A stretch of DNA of 64,000 nucleotides, taken from positions 81,307 through 145,306 of the forward strand of contig CABUDI010000001.1 in assembly GCA_902490305.1 (NCBI GenBank), given 5' to 3'. A program made the translations under genes and the position numbers. Every line of letters starts with the position of its first letter. Position 1 is the first letter of the stretch. This document shows, piece by piece, positions 1 to 8,359 of this stretch. The DNA comes from an uncultured Collinsella sp. GTDB lineage: Bacteria > Actinomycetota > Coriobacteriia > Coriobacteriales > Coriobacteriaceae. The notes beneath the pieces are model-generated. The model made no database searches. It was given only the letters and a program-made list of their open reading frames with translations, and was not told the DNA's origin.

Positions 1-649
1 TCTTAAAGTCCTTGTAGGCCTCGAACTCGTAGCGCAGGCAGCACATCAGACGACCGCACACGCCGCTGATCTTGGAGGAATTGAGCGGCAGGTCTTGCTC
101 TTTTGCCATGCGAATCGAGACGGGCTCAAACTGTCCGCCAAAGCGCGTGCAGCAGAGTTCCTGTCCGCACTGGGCATAGCCGCCCACCAGGCGGGTCTCG
201 TCGCGCACGCCGATCTGGCGCATGTCGACGCGAATGTGCAGCGTCGAGGACAGATCCTTGACGAGCTTGCGAAAATCGACGCGCTCCTCGGCCGCAAAGT
301 AGAACACGGCCTTCTCGCCGCCAAACAGGTACTCGACGCCCACCGGCTTCATCTCGAGGTCGAGCTCCTTGACCAGGCGGCGGAAGTCGACCATGGCCTC
401 GTCGCCCTGGATGGCCAGGTCGTCGGCAAGCTGGAGGTCGATGTCGCTCGCCACGCGCAGCACGGGCTTGAGCGGCTGACCGATCTCGTCTTGCGGCACC
501 TCAAAGGGATCGGCCGTGACCAGGCCAATCTCGGTTCCGCGCTCGGTGGAGCAAATGGCATAATCGGCCTCGAGGATATCCAGATCCTGCGGATCGAACC
601 ACAGGTCGCGCGAGGCGTAGGTAAACTTAACGGGTACGACTAACGGCAT
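1..649 (-). CDS. ricT: RicT (YaaT/PSP1-domain) protein, 3' part beyond window
   Basis: The visible 216 codons are the N-terminal part of a PSP1-domain protein. In Bacillus the RicT homologue (YaaT) joins RicA and RicF in an Fe-S containing complex that affects RNase Y action, sporulation and competence. The family signature is visible near the cut end: AKEQDLPLNSSKISGVCGR followed by LMCCLRYE, with further Cys residues in QCGQELCCTRFGG, fitting cluster ligation. The ATG at 649 lies inside the last codons of holB (10-nt overlap), so the two are translationally coupled. The order tmk, holB, ricT matches the Firmicutes arrangement. The C-terminus lies outside the window. Confidence 0.9.
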   Translation of the reverse strand, partial: MPLVVPVKFTYASRDLWFDPQDLDILEADYAICSTERGTEIGLVTADPFEVPQDEIGQPLKPVLRVASDIDLQLADDLAIQGDEAMVDFRRLVKELDLEMKPVGVEYLFGGEKAVFYFAAEERVDFRKLVKDLSSTLHIRVDMRQIGVRDETRLVGGYAQCGQELCCTRFGGQFEPVSIRMAKEQDLPLNSSKISGVCGRLMCCLRYEFEAYKDFK

Positions 650-1767
650 TTCAGTGCCTTCCTGATATCGAACAGCATGACCTCGATGGCCAGCTGGGGA
701 GTAACGTTTCTGGCGATGTTGCGCTCGGCGGTTGCGACCGCCTCGAGCGCCCGCGTGGCACCCGCAACATTCGTCGCGGCGGCAAGCCGCCCGATCGTGT
801 CGCGCACGTCCTCGTTCACAACGTCTGCCGCCTCGTCCTGAAGCGTCAGCAGCACGTCGCGCATGAGCGTCCGCGCGCTCGCCAGCACTTCCATGATACC
901 CGAACGCTCGCGCGCGTTGAGTTCGCGCTTGTTGCGGTCCTCAAGCTGCTTCAATGCTCCACGCGACAGGTAGTCGGCATTTTGCTCGAGCACCTTTTCC
1001 TGCGTGGACTTGACCTCGGCGAGCGGCGCTTTAACGGCGACGATGAGTGACTTGGCGCGGCTGAGCACGTCGGCCTCGTCGGCGGCAATGAGTGAGTCGA
1101 TGGCACGAACCATCTGACGGCGGGCGTCCTGGCGCTCGGCACTCTTAAGGAACTCGATACCGCGTGTGGGGCTGCCCGCCACGGCGACGGCCATGCGACA
1201 ACGCGCGATGTCCTGACCGGTGGCGCGGCTCACGGCCTGCGCGGCCGCGGTGGGCGACACCAGCCGAAACGGCACACACTGGCAGCGGCTCACGATGGTG
1301 GGCAGCATCACGTCTGCCGAGGTGCCCAGCAGGATGAACATGACGCCCTCGGGCGGCTCCTCGAGCGTTTTGAGCAGCGCGTTGGCGGTGTTGGCGCGCA
1401 GCTGCTCGGCACGGTCGATGATGTAGACCTTGGCCTTGGCACGGATGGGCGCCAGGGGCACGTCGTCGAGTAGCTCGCGCGTCTGGGCGATGAGGTAACC
1501 CGTGGCGCTCTCGGGCGTGTAATAGTGCACGTCGGGGTGCGTGTGCCGCGCAACGCGCACGCAGCTGTCGCATGCGCCGCAGCCGTCCTGCTCGCACAGG
1601 AAGGCCTGGGCGAGCGCCCACGCGGCGTCGAGCTTGCCCGCGCCGGGCGCGCCCAAAAACAGGTAGGCGTGCGATGCGCGACCGCTGGCGACGGCATTGG
1701 TCAAAAAGTCGCGCACGCGCTCTTGGGTGTCGAGCTTGGCCAGCAGACTTGCCTGAGCGGGGGCCAT
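640..1767 (-). CDS. holB: DNA polymerase III delta' subunit
   Basis: Clamp-loader subunit of the replicative polymerase (375 aa with the chosen start). Residues 39-47 carry a P-loop-like GAPGAGKLD, and C58, C63, C66 and C69 form the four-cysteine zinc module typical of DnaX/HolB AAA+ subunits. The stretch ANALLKTLEEPPEGVMFILL and the SRCQ motif are classic for the family. I chose the ATG at 1767 because AGGAGG sits 9 nt upstream (1776-1781) and it directly follows the tmk stop at 1769-1771. A start 7 codons upstream would lie inside tmk. It belongs to the tmk-holB-ricT operon and overlaps ricT by 10 nt. Confidence 0.95.
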   Translation of the reverse strand: MAPAQASLLAKLDTQERVRDFLTNAVASGRASHAYLFLGAPGAGKLDAAWALAQAFLCEQDGCGACDSCVRVARHTHPDVHYYTPESATGYLIAQTRELLDDVPLAPIRAKAKVYIIDRAEQLRANTANALLKTLEEPPEGVMFILLGTSADVMLPTIVSRCQCVPFRLVSPTAAAQAVSRATGQDIARCRMAVAVAGSPTRGIEFLKSAERQDARRQMVRAIDSLIAADEADVLSRAKSLIVAVKAPLAEVKSTQEKVLEQNADYLSRGALKQLEDRNKRELNARERSGIMEVLASARTLMRDVLLTLQDEAADVVNEDVRDTIGRLAAATNVAGATRALEAVATAERNIARNVTPQLAIEVMLFDIRKALKCR

Positions 1768-1768
1768 G

Positions 1769-2452
1769 CTACTCGGCCTCCTGGGCAAGCGCAGCGGTGA
1801 CGGCGTCCTGGGAAATGTCGAGGCCGTAGGCGCGAACCCGCTCGACCGTCTGCGCGAAGACTTCCTCGATGGACGCGGTCGCGTCGATGAGCTTTACGCG
1901 GTTTGGTTCCTCGGCGGCAATGGCGCAAAATCCCTGGTAGACGCGCTCTTGGAAGGCCATGCCCTTAGCCTCCATGCGATCTGCCGCACCACGGGCTGCC
2001 ATGCGCAGCGCCGCCTGCTCGGGCGTGATGTGGTAGACGAGTGTGAGCGCCGGGTGCGTACCCGCGACGGCCAGGTTGTTGGCATCGCGCACCATCTGAC
2101 GATCGAGGCCGTCGGCAAACGCCTGATAGCAGGTCGTGGAATCGTAGAAGCGGTCGCACAGGACCACCTTGCCGGCCGCGAGGGCGGGCGCGATAACCTC
2201 ATGCACTAGCTGGGCACGGGCGGCCTCATACAGCAGCAGCTCGCAAGTGTCGCCCATCGCCGTATTGGCGGGGTCGAGCAGCAGAGCACGGATCTTTTCG
2301 CTGATGGCGGTACCGCCCGGCTCGCGCAGGCTCACAACCTGGTAGCCAGCGAGCTCGAGCGCACGGGCAAGCAGGCGCGCCTGCGTAGATTTACCGGCGC
2401 CATCGACACCCTCGAGCGTAATGAAGCTATGTTGAGCGGGCACAAAAGCCAT
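1769..2452 (-). CDS. tmk: thymidylate kinase
   Basis: Phosphorylates dTMP to dTDP for DNA synthesis. The 227-aa protein has the P-loop GVDGAGKS at residues 15-22, the DRFYDST motif of the dTMP-binding DR(Y/F/H) signature and a LID-like segment near AARGAADRMEAK. Length is normal for bacterial Tmk. A purine-rich GGAAGGGG lies upstream of the ATG. It is the first gene of a minus-strand operon with holB and ricT, a conserved replication cluster. Confidence 0.95.
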   Translation of the reverse strand: MAFVPAQHSFITLEGVDGAGKSTQARLLARALELAGYQVVSLREPGGTAISEKIRALLLDPANTAMGDTCELLLYEAARAQLVHEVIAPALAAGKVVLCDRFYDSTTCYQAFADGLDRQMVRDANNLAVAGTHPALTLVYHITPEQAALRMAARGAADRMEAKGMAFQERVYQGFCAIAAEEPNRVKLIDATASIEEVFAQTVERVRAYGLDISQDAVTAALAQEAE

Positions 2453-2691
2453 GGGCGCAGCCCCTTCCTACAAGGCGCGTAAATGCAGATATATCAACCA
2501 AGCCATGATACCCCAGTGCTCGGTGCGTCCCCAATGGCTAAAGGTGCCTTTCCAAAGTTGCGGTGAAATAGGGACTGATTGAAGCTCTGAGACCGCCAAA
2601 CAGTCCCTATTTCACCGCAACTTATGATGGGGAATTTTGGACGCTGGGTATAATCGTCGTATTGCATTGAAATGTGGCGAAAGGAGTGGCA
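2453..2691. other. divergent intergenic region between tmk and the zinc-ribbon gene
   Basis: This 239-bp gap separates the minus-strand tmk operon from the plus-strand zinc-ribbon gene, so it should hold both promoters. It contains a 69-bp palindromic repeat (2555-2623) that recurs twice elsewhere, and a short GTCCCCAATGGCTAAA stretch (about 2528-2543) resembling the GGGAC-type repeats. GGGTATAAT (about 2645-2653) ahead of the plus gene is a plausible -10 box; I see no convincing -35. Confidence 0.5.
2555..2623. repeat. dispersed 69-bp palindrome, copy 1 (family R1)
   Basis: The arms AAGTTGCGGTGAAATAGGGA and TCCCTATTTCACCGCAACTT are perfect reverse complements around a variable centre. Close copies lie at 44983-45050 and 51747-51815. 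This copy sits between divergent genes; the other two sit between convergent genes. Confidence 0.9.
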
Positions 2692-3675
2692 ATGTCTCGG
2701 TATTGCGCCTCGTGCGGCAAGCTTCTTGCAGATAATGCCAAGTTCTGCACCTCGTGCGGTGCACCCGTTGAGCAAACAGTCGCGAGCGATAGCCAGCCCG
2801 CTTTTGAGCAGACCGGTTCCCTCGATACGCCGCAAGCCAAGGCGGACGACCCCCTCGCCTATCGACCCGACCCCGCCGCAAGCCCCGCGGCCGTCGAGAC
2901 CACGCAGCGCATACCCGTCGCGAGCGGCTCGCCCCAACAGCAGCCGGCTCCCGCATACGCGCCCGCTTCGCCACAGACCCCCGCTCCCAAAAAGAGCGGC
3001 ACCGGGCCGCTTATCGCCGTTATCGTTGTGCTGGTGGCGATCATCATCGCCCTGGTCATCTTCTTTGCAATCAGACCTTTCGACAACGCCGCCACGCAGA
3101 CGGCTGCCGAGGTAGCTAAGCTGCACCATGACGTCGACGAAGATGACCTAAAGCCTCTCGGCGATCCCAACAGCCTGTACGACGATGATGACGATGACGA
3201 CGAGGATGGCGGCGAAGCAACGCTCTCCGAGCAGAACCTCTACCGCCGACTGAGCGAATACTACGACTTGCTCGAAGGCCTCGACAACTACGTCCGTGGC
3301 TGCGCGCAGAACTTCAACGGCAGCTATCTGGAAGAAGATCGCACCACCCGTCAAAATCTCGCCGACGTCGCCGAGCGCACAGAGGACACCATCGAGCAGT
3401 ATTACGACATCGTCGAGGACCTGGACGTCCCGACGAGCTCTAAGAACTACAGTTCCTGGAAAGACATCGTTGCCCTGTATGACGACCTGGATCACCGCAT
3501 TGACGCAATCTGTGATGCCTGGGAGATCAGCCTGAAATACACCAAGCCTGCGGATCACAAGAATGAGATCGTGGCGCCGCTGTCGCGCGACAACGTGGCG
3601 GGCACCAATGACAATAAGTACCGCCTAGACTTTGAGGAGCGCTACCCCGGCGCCAAACCCGTCGAAGTGAACTAG
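2692..3675 (+). CDS. zinc-ribbon, single-pass membrane protein
   Basis: 327 aa. The N-terminus has a zinc ribbon with C5, C8, C19 and C22 (CxxC...CTSCG). A Pro/Ala/Gln-rich linker follows, then one transmembrane helix at about 105-127, then a soluble C-terminal domain that begins with an aspartate run (about 160-172) and is rich in acidic and aromatic residues. No catalytic motif is recognisable. Proteins of this layout are annotated as zinc-ribbon domain proteins of unknown role; tethering of an extracytoplasmic domain is inference. The ATG at 2692 follows AAAGGAG by 5 nt and is preferred over a GTG at 2674. It is followed by a repeat and a bidirectional terminator shared with topA. Confidence 0.75.
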   Translation: MSRYCASCGKLLADNAKFCTSCGAPVEQTVASDSQPAFEQTGSLDTPQAKADDPLAYRPDPAASPAAVETTQRIPVASGSPQQQPAPAYAPASPQTPAPKKSGTGPLIAVIVVLVAIIIALVIFFAIRPFDNAATQTAAEVAKLHHDVDEDDLKPLGDPNSLYDDDDDDDEDGGEATLSEQNLYRRLSEYYDLLEGLDNYVRGCAQNFNGSYLEEDRTTRQNLADVAERTEDTIEQYYDIVEDLDVPTSSKNYSSWKDIVALYDDLDHRIDAICDAWEISLKYTKPADHKNEIVAPLSRDNVAGTNDNKYRLDFEERYPGAKPVEVN

Positions 3676-3693
3676 CGCTTTGTCGTTCCCGAG

Positions 3694-3750
3694 CCGGCAG
3701 TTAGGGACGTTCCTAAACTGCCGGCAGAAAAGGAACGTCCCTAACTGCCA
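3694..3750. repeat. GGGAC-type palindrome between zinc-ribbon gene and topA (family R2)
   Basis: CCGGCAGTTAGGGACGTTCC is mirrored by GGAACGTCCCTAACTGCCA. It is one of at least eight small palindromes in the window built around GGGAC(G)TTCC or GGGACAG. Confidence 0.8.
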
Positions 3751-3755
3751 GATAA

Positions 3756-3796
3756 AAAAACGAGCGAGGATCGTGGGGTCCTCGCTCGTTTTTTAG
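3756..3796. terminator. bidirectional intrinsic terminator
   Basis: Perfect 12-bp stem AACGAGCGAGGA / TCCTCGCTCGTT (3759-3770 and 3779-3790) with an 8-nt loop. It has T-runs on both sides, so it can end the plus-strand zinc-ribbon transcript and the minus-strand topA transcript. Confidence 0.9.
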
Positions 3797-3816
3797 GCAA
3801 TGTTTCGACCGCGCCG

Positions 3817-6411
3817 TTACTTGTCGGAGGCTACTTTCTTGGCAGTCGACTTCTTCGCGGTCGTCTTCTTGGCGGCAGTGGCTTTCTTAGCCGTCGTCTT
3901 CTTGGCCGCCGTCGTCTTCTTGGCCGTGCTCGCCTTAGTCGTGGTCTTGCGGCCGCGGGCGGGCTTCTTCTCCTTGGTCGGGCAGTCCATGTTGACGCAG
4001 ATACGCCACGGACCGCGCGCTGTGTTGACCACCACGATGGGAGCGCCGCACTCGGGGCAAGTCTCGCCCGTCGCCTCAAGCTTGCCGCGCGCCGGCAGCG
4101 GATAGCTCACGCCGCAATCGTCATAGTTGGTGCAGCGGATAAAGCGCTTGCCGCTCTTTTCGCTCTTGTGCGCGATCAGGTCGCCATGGCGTCCTGCCTC
4201 GGCGCACACCTTGCACTCGCCCACCTTAAGGTCGGGCTCGTAATTTGTGGGGCACGTGGGGTTCACGCAAATCTCGAAGGCCTTCTGGCGGAACGGCTGG
4301 CACTTAATGCGCGGCGCGCCGCACTCGGGGCACACGGCCGCCTCGCCCTCGAGCGGGCTTACCTTGACGCCGCTCGGCACCGGATAGGTCACGTCGCAGT
4401 CGGGCCAGCCCATGCAGCCAATGAAGCTGCCGCGGGTCTTGGCGCTCGTCTTCATAACCAGGTCCTTGCCGCACTTGGGGCAGGCGCCCACGCGCGCATC
4501 GGCCGTGACGGCGTCGCTGATGGCGTCGCCCAGCTCCTGCGTGTGCTTGAGCAGCTCGTCGAGCACGCCGGCCAGCAGCGCGCGCGAGTGCGTCACAACA
4601 TGCTCTTCGGTGTCCTCGCCGCGCTCCACACGGGTCATATCGCCATCGAGCTCGCTGGTCATATCGGGGCTCGTGATGCGCGGGGCAAACTGCGTCAGCG
4701 CGTCGATGATGGCGATACCCAGCTGGCTCGGCTCAACGGGATCATTTTTGAGATAGCGCACGGCGTACAAACGCTCGATGATGCTCGCACGCGTGGACTT
4801 GGTGCCCAGGCCGCGCTTCTCCATCTCCTGCACGAGCTTGCCCTGGCTGTAGCGCGCGGGCGGCTCGGTCTGTTTGGCCTCGAGCTTAATGTCGAACACG
4901 TCGACCGTATCACCCTGCTCCAGCGGCGGCATCTGCTCGTCGCGCTTAAGGCCGTACGGGTATGCCTCGCGGAAACCCGGGGTCACGAGCACGTCGCCCG
5001 AGGCCACGAACGGCTCGCCATTCACGTCGAGCTCGAGCTTGGTGTTCTCGATGGTCGCGGGCCCCATGAGCGTCGCCAGGAAGCGGCGGGCGATGAGGTC
5101 GTAGAGCTTGCGCTGGCCACCGTCGAGCGTGGACGGATCGCCCTCGCCCGTAGGATAGATAGGCGGGTGGTCGGTGGTCTCGACTTTGCCGCGCGTGGGC
5201 TTCATGGGGCCGGCGAGGACCTTTTTGCATACGGGCGCCAGCGCCGGATTGATCTTTGCCAGGTCGCTCACCACGGCGCCCAGGTCGAGCGTCGCAGGGT
5301 ACACGGTGTTGTCGACACGCGGGTAGCTGATGAGGCCCGCCATGTAGAGGGACTCGGCGATGCGCATGGTACGCGCAGGCGAGATGCCCTCGGCTGCGGC
5401 AGCAGCCTGCAGCGAGGTGGTCGCAAACGGCGTGGGCGGCTGCTGCTTACGCGAGCGCTTGGTCACCGCGGCAACGGTCGCCGTCGCGACACCGTCGACA
5501 TGGCCGTACGCCGTCTCGGCAGCATCTTTGTCGGTAAAACGCGCCGTCTTGTGAGCGATCTTAAAGCGGTCATCCTCGGCAGCGCCCTGCGCGGCACCCA
5601 TGCCGCGGATCTGCCAATAGTCCTCGGGCACAAACGCCATGCGCTCGCGCTCGCGCTCGACCACCAGGGCGAGCGTCGGCGTCTGCACGCGGCCGGCAGA
5701 GCGCACGTTACCAAAGCCGCCAAACTTGGCGAGCGTCAGGTAACGCGTGAGCACCGCGCCCCAAATGAGGTCGATGTGCTGGCGGCTCTCGCCGGCGTCG
5801 GCCAGATTCTGGTCGAGCGAGACGAGATTATCGAAGGCCTGCGTGATCTCGGCCTTGGTAAACGAAGAGTACTGGGCGCGGGCAACCGGCAAGTCCGGCG
5901 CAACCTCGCGCACCTTGTTGAGAGCGTCCGAGCCGATCAGCTCGCCCTCGCGGTCGAAGTCCGTGGCGATAATGACGCTGTCGGACTTTTTAGCGAGGTT
6001 CTTGAGCGAGCGAATGAGCTCCTTCTCGGCCGGCAGCTTAATAACGGGTGCCCAGGTGAGGTAAGGCAGGCTCTCGAGCTTCCAGCCCTTGATGGAAATG
6101 CCATCGGCAAGAAACGGCTTGCGCTTGGTGTCGTACGGCGGGCGGGCCAGGCCATCGGGTATATCGGCCGGCAGCATCTCGCCGTCTTCGGTCACCGAAT
6201 ACCAACCCAGCTTTTTATCGAACAGCACGCTGTCGCAAAAATCGGGCGCCAGGATGTGACCGGCAAGGCCGATGGTCACGCACTCCTCGCCCTTCCACTC
6301 AAAACGGTAGATGGCGGTGTTGTACACCTTGTCCTTTTTGGGTTTACCCGTGGACAGCCGCTCGGCGATCTGACGCGCGGCGTCGTTTTTCTCGGCGATG
6401 ATGAGCTTCAA
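3817..6411 (-). CDS. topA: type IA DNA topoisomerase I with basic C-terminal tail
   Basis: Relaxes negative supercoils by a transient 5'-phosphotyrosine link. The 864-aa protein has a Toprim domain with MKLIIAEKN at the start and DFDREGE at 151-157, and the catalytic Tyr363 in LISYPRVDNTVYP. Four C-terminal CxxC zinc ribbons follow (starting near GACPKCGK, AVCPECGA, ECKVCAEAG and ETCPECGA), then a Lys/Ala/Thr-rich histone-H1-like tail of about 45 residues. The SYPRxDNT active-site context and the N-terminus recall archaeal TopA more than E. coli TopA (family recollection, not a search). It is the last gene of the tat-hyp-topA run, 54 nt after hypB. Confidence 0.95.
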   Translation of the reverse strand: MKLIIAEKNDAARQIAERLSTGKPKKDKVYNTAIYRFEWKGEECVTIGLAGHILAPDFCDSVLFDKKLGWYSVTEDGEMLPADIPDGLARPPYDTKRKPFLADGISIKGWKLESLPYLTWAPVIKLPAEKELIRSLKNLAKKSDSVIIATDFDREGELIGSDALNKVREVAPDLPVARAQYSSFTKAEITQAFDNLVSLDQNLADAGESRQHIDLIWGAVLTRYLTLAKFGGFGNVRSAGRVQTPTLALVVERERERMAFVPEDYWQIRGMGAAQGAAEDDRFKIAHKTARFTDKDAAETAYGHVDGVATATVAAVTKRSRKQQPPTPFATTSLQAAAAAEGISPARTMRIAESLYMAGLISYPRVDNTVYPATLDLGAVVSDLAKINPALAPVCKKVLAGPMKPTRGKVETTDHPPIYPTGEGDPSTLDGGQRKLYDLIARRFLATLMGPATIENTKLELDVNGEPFVASGDVLVTPGFREAYPYGLKRDEQMPPLEQGDTVDVFDIKLEAKQTEPPARYSQGKLVQEMEKRGLGTKSTRASIIERLYAVRYLKNDPVEPSQLGIAIIDALTQFAPRITSPDMTSELDGDMTRVERGEDTEEHVVTHSRALLAGVLDELLKHTQELGDAISDAVTADARVGACPKCGKDLVMKTSAKTRGSFIGCMGWPDCDVTYPVPSGVKVSPLEGEAAVCPECGAPRIKCQPFRQKAFEICVNPTCPTNYEPDLKVGECKVCAEAGRHGDLIAHKSEKSGKRFIRCTNYDDCGVSYPLPARGKLEATGETCPECGAPIVVVNTARGPWRICVNMDCPTKEKKPARGRKTTTKASTAKKTTAAKKTTAKKATAAKKTTAKKSTAKKVASDK

Positions 6412-6465
6412 AAGAGGCTCCTATCTCGTATCTCTGCGGCTACGCCCGCCCGTATGGCGGCCGAC

Positions 6466-7149
6466 TTACGCCCTTGCTTGCTCAATCTGCCCGATGAGCC
6501 AATCGCACCAGGCATCCATGCCCTCGCCCTTGCGCGCGCTCACGGCAAACCGCGGCGCCTGCGGATTGAGGTCATCGAGTGTCTTAGTATACCTATCCAT
6601 GTCAAAATCGAAAGCCGGAGCCACGTCGACCTTGTTGAGCAGCTGCGCGCCGGCGTGCTGGAAGATGCCCGGGTACTTGATGGGCTTGTCGTCGCCCTCG
6701 GGCACCGAGAGAATCATGATGGACAGGTTCTCGCCCAGGTCAAAGTCGACCGAGCAGACCAGGTTGCCCACATTTTCGATAAAGATGACGTCGATGTTTT
6801 CCAGACCCACAGCCTGGTCGAACGCGTCGACGGCCTCCATGATCATGTTGCCCTCGAGGTGGCACAGGCCCCCCGTGTTGATCTGGATGGCAGGCATGCC
6901 GGCTTCCTTCATGGTGATGGCGTCGACGTCCGAGGCGATGTCGCCCTCGATGACGGCGCAGCGCAGGCCCGCCTTGTCACGCAGGCGCTCGTTGGTGCCC
7001 AGGATCGTGGTGGTCTTGCCCGAGCCAGGGCTCGACAGCACATTGATCACATAGGTGTTTGTCTCTTTAAATCGCTGTCGCAGCTGATCTGCCAGGCGCT
7101 CGTTGCGCGACAGAATCGGCGACGCGATATCAATCGTTTTCTCAGCCAT
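6466..7149 (-). CDS. hypB: hydrogenase/nickel maturation GTPase HypB
   Basis: GTPase that delivers nickel with HypA, normally to [NiFe] hydrogenase and in some bacteria to urease. The 227-aa protein has the P-loop SPGSGKTT at 40-47, the metal-site GGLCHLEG (C96, H97) at the dimer interface, ENVGNLVCS and the NKVD-type guanine motif in LLNKVDVAP. It lacks the N-terminal His-rich stretch of some homologues. I chose the ATG at 7149 because AAGGAG lies 8 nt upstream. An in-frame GTG three codons earlier abuts the RBS. It follows hypA by 55 nt. No hydrogenase gene is in the window. Confidence 0.93.
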   Translation of the reverse strand: MAEKTIDIASPILSRNERLADQLRQRFKETNTYVINVLSSPGSGKTTTILGTNERLRDKAGLRCAVIEGDIASDVDAITMKEAGMPAIQINTGGLCHLEGNMIMEAVDAFDQAVGLENIDVIFIENVGNLVCSVDFDLGENLSIMILSVPEGDDKPIKYPGIFQHAGAQLLNKVDVAPAFDFDMDRYTKTLDDLNPQAPRFAVSARKGEGMDAWCDWLIGQIEQARA

Positions 7150-7204
7150 ACTCGGCACTCCTTACTTTGGCCCCTTTATACCCCATCACCAGATGGCTAG
7201 CGGG

Positions 7205-7561
7205 CTAATCGTCGGGGGTTTCGATTTCGATACTTGCGATGTCGAGCTCGCGGCCGTGCAGCAGACGCACGTTGGCGCCGCCACATTGGGGACAGCGGCA
7301 ATGGAAGCGATCGTGCTCAAAGACCTCCCCGCAGTCCAGACACTCGCTTTGTGGATGGACTTCCTCCACGGCAAGCTCGCAGCCTCGCGTGAGCGGGTCC
7401 TCATCGCGAAATGTCTCCCACGCAAAGTCGAGCGCCTCGCGCACAACTTCGGTCATATCCCCGATACGCAGCGTTACCAAAACGGCGCGCGAGGCCCCCG
7501 CCCCACGCGCCGCGCGAATCACTGTATCGAGTATGCCGTTGACAATGCCAACCTCGTGCAT
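7205..7561 (-). CDS. hypA: nickel metallochaperone HypA
   Basis: 118-aa partner of HypB. The N-terminal MHEVGI supplies the nickel-binding Met1, His2 and Glu3, and the zinc site is built from C74, C77, C90 and C93 (CLDC and CRCPQC). The size is standard. The RBS GAGGAG overlaps the end of tatC, only 6 nt upstream, so hypA is almost certainly co-transcribed with tatC. Linkage of nickel maturation genes to Tat genes fits export of a folded metalloenzyme, which is inference. Confidence 0.95.
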   Translation of the reverse strand: MHEVGIVNGILDTVIRAARGAGASRAVLVTLRIGDMTEVVREALDFAWETFRDEDPLTRGCELAVEEVHPQSECLDCGEVFEHDRFHCRCPQCGGANVRLLHGRELDIASIEIETPDD

Positions 7562-7567
7562 ACCGAT

Positions 7568-8359
7568 TTACTCCTCGTCGTCCTCATCGTCCGAAAACAG
7601 GTCCAGACGGCTCACAAACAAGCCCTCCTTGCCCTCGCGCGCGGTAATGACCACGCGGGCAATGGCGAGCGAAATCTCGTAGAGCGAGAGCAGGGCACCA
7701 TACATGAGGCCCAGCGTAACGGGCGAGCCGTCGGGCGTAATCACAGCCGAGCCCACAAGCAGGCCCACGTACACGTAGCGCCAGGCGCCGCGGAAGGCCG
7801 CGTAGGACACGATGTGGAAGACGGACAGGTAGAAGATGATGAGCGGCAGCTCAAACGCCACGCCAAAGCCGATCATAAAGAGCAGCTCCATGTTGACGTA
7901 GTTCTCCAGGTCGGGCAGCGCCGTGGCGACGGCCGAGGTCTCGCCGATAAGCCACTCAAAGCCCGCCGGGATGATGATGAAATAGCAGAAGATGGCGCCC
8001 AGGAAGAACAGCACCGTCGAGGCGAGCACCGTGGGCACGACCCATTTGCGCTCGTTGGGACGCAGTGCCGGCAGGAAAAATGCCAGAATCTGCCAGATGA
8101 TCATGGGCGTGCACATGACCACGGCCATCTTGATGGCCAGCGAGAAGCGCAGGCCAAAGCCGCCGAGCGTGGTGGTGATGTAGAACTTACCGTCCGGCAC
8201 AAAGGAGCGGATGGGGTCTTCCAGGATGTCGAGCACCACGGGCGTGGCGAAATACAGCACGATGGCGGCGGCAAACACCGACACGACCACGATGGTCAGG
8301 CGGCGACGGAGCTCGCCCAGGTGATCGAAGAGCGGCATGCGCGCAGGTCCGATAGGCAT
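7568..8359 (-). CDS. tatC: Sec-independent protein translocase TatC
   Basis: Receptor subunit of the twin-arginine translocase, an integral membrane protein with six predicted helices. The 263-aa protein has the N-terminal family motif HLGELRRRL, the periplasmic F(x)P-type loop motif in ALRPNERKW, and a short acidic tail (LFSDDEDDEE). Its ATG shares one base with the tatA stop (TAATG), indicating translational coupling. It recognises twin-arginine signal peptides of folded cargo. Confidence 0.95.
   Translation of the reverse strand: MPIGPARMPLFDHLGELRRRLTIVVVSVFAAAIVLYFATPVVLDILEDPIRSFVPDGKFYITTTLGGFGLRFSLAIKMAVVMCTPMIIWQILAFFLPALRPNERKWVVPTVLASTVLFFLGAIFCYFIIIPAGFEWLIGETSAVATALPDLENYVNMELLFMIGFGVAFELPLIIFYLSVFHIVSYAAFRGAWRYVYVGLLVGSAVITPDGSPVTLGLMYGALLSLYEISLAIARVVITAREGKEGLFVSRLDLFSDDEDDEE

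Noticed and set aside
4168..7200. Plus-strand open frame of about 1010 codons opposite topA and hypB
   Set aside because: It runs antisense to two unambiguous genes, has no family motifs and has a His/Leu/Arg/Gly-rich composition typical of antisense frames in GC-rich DNA.
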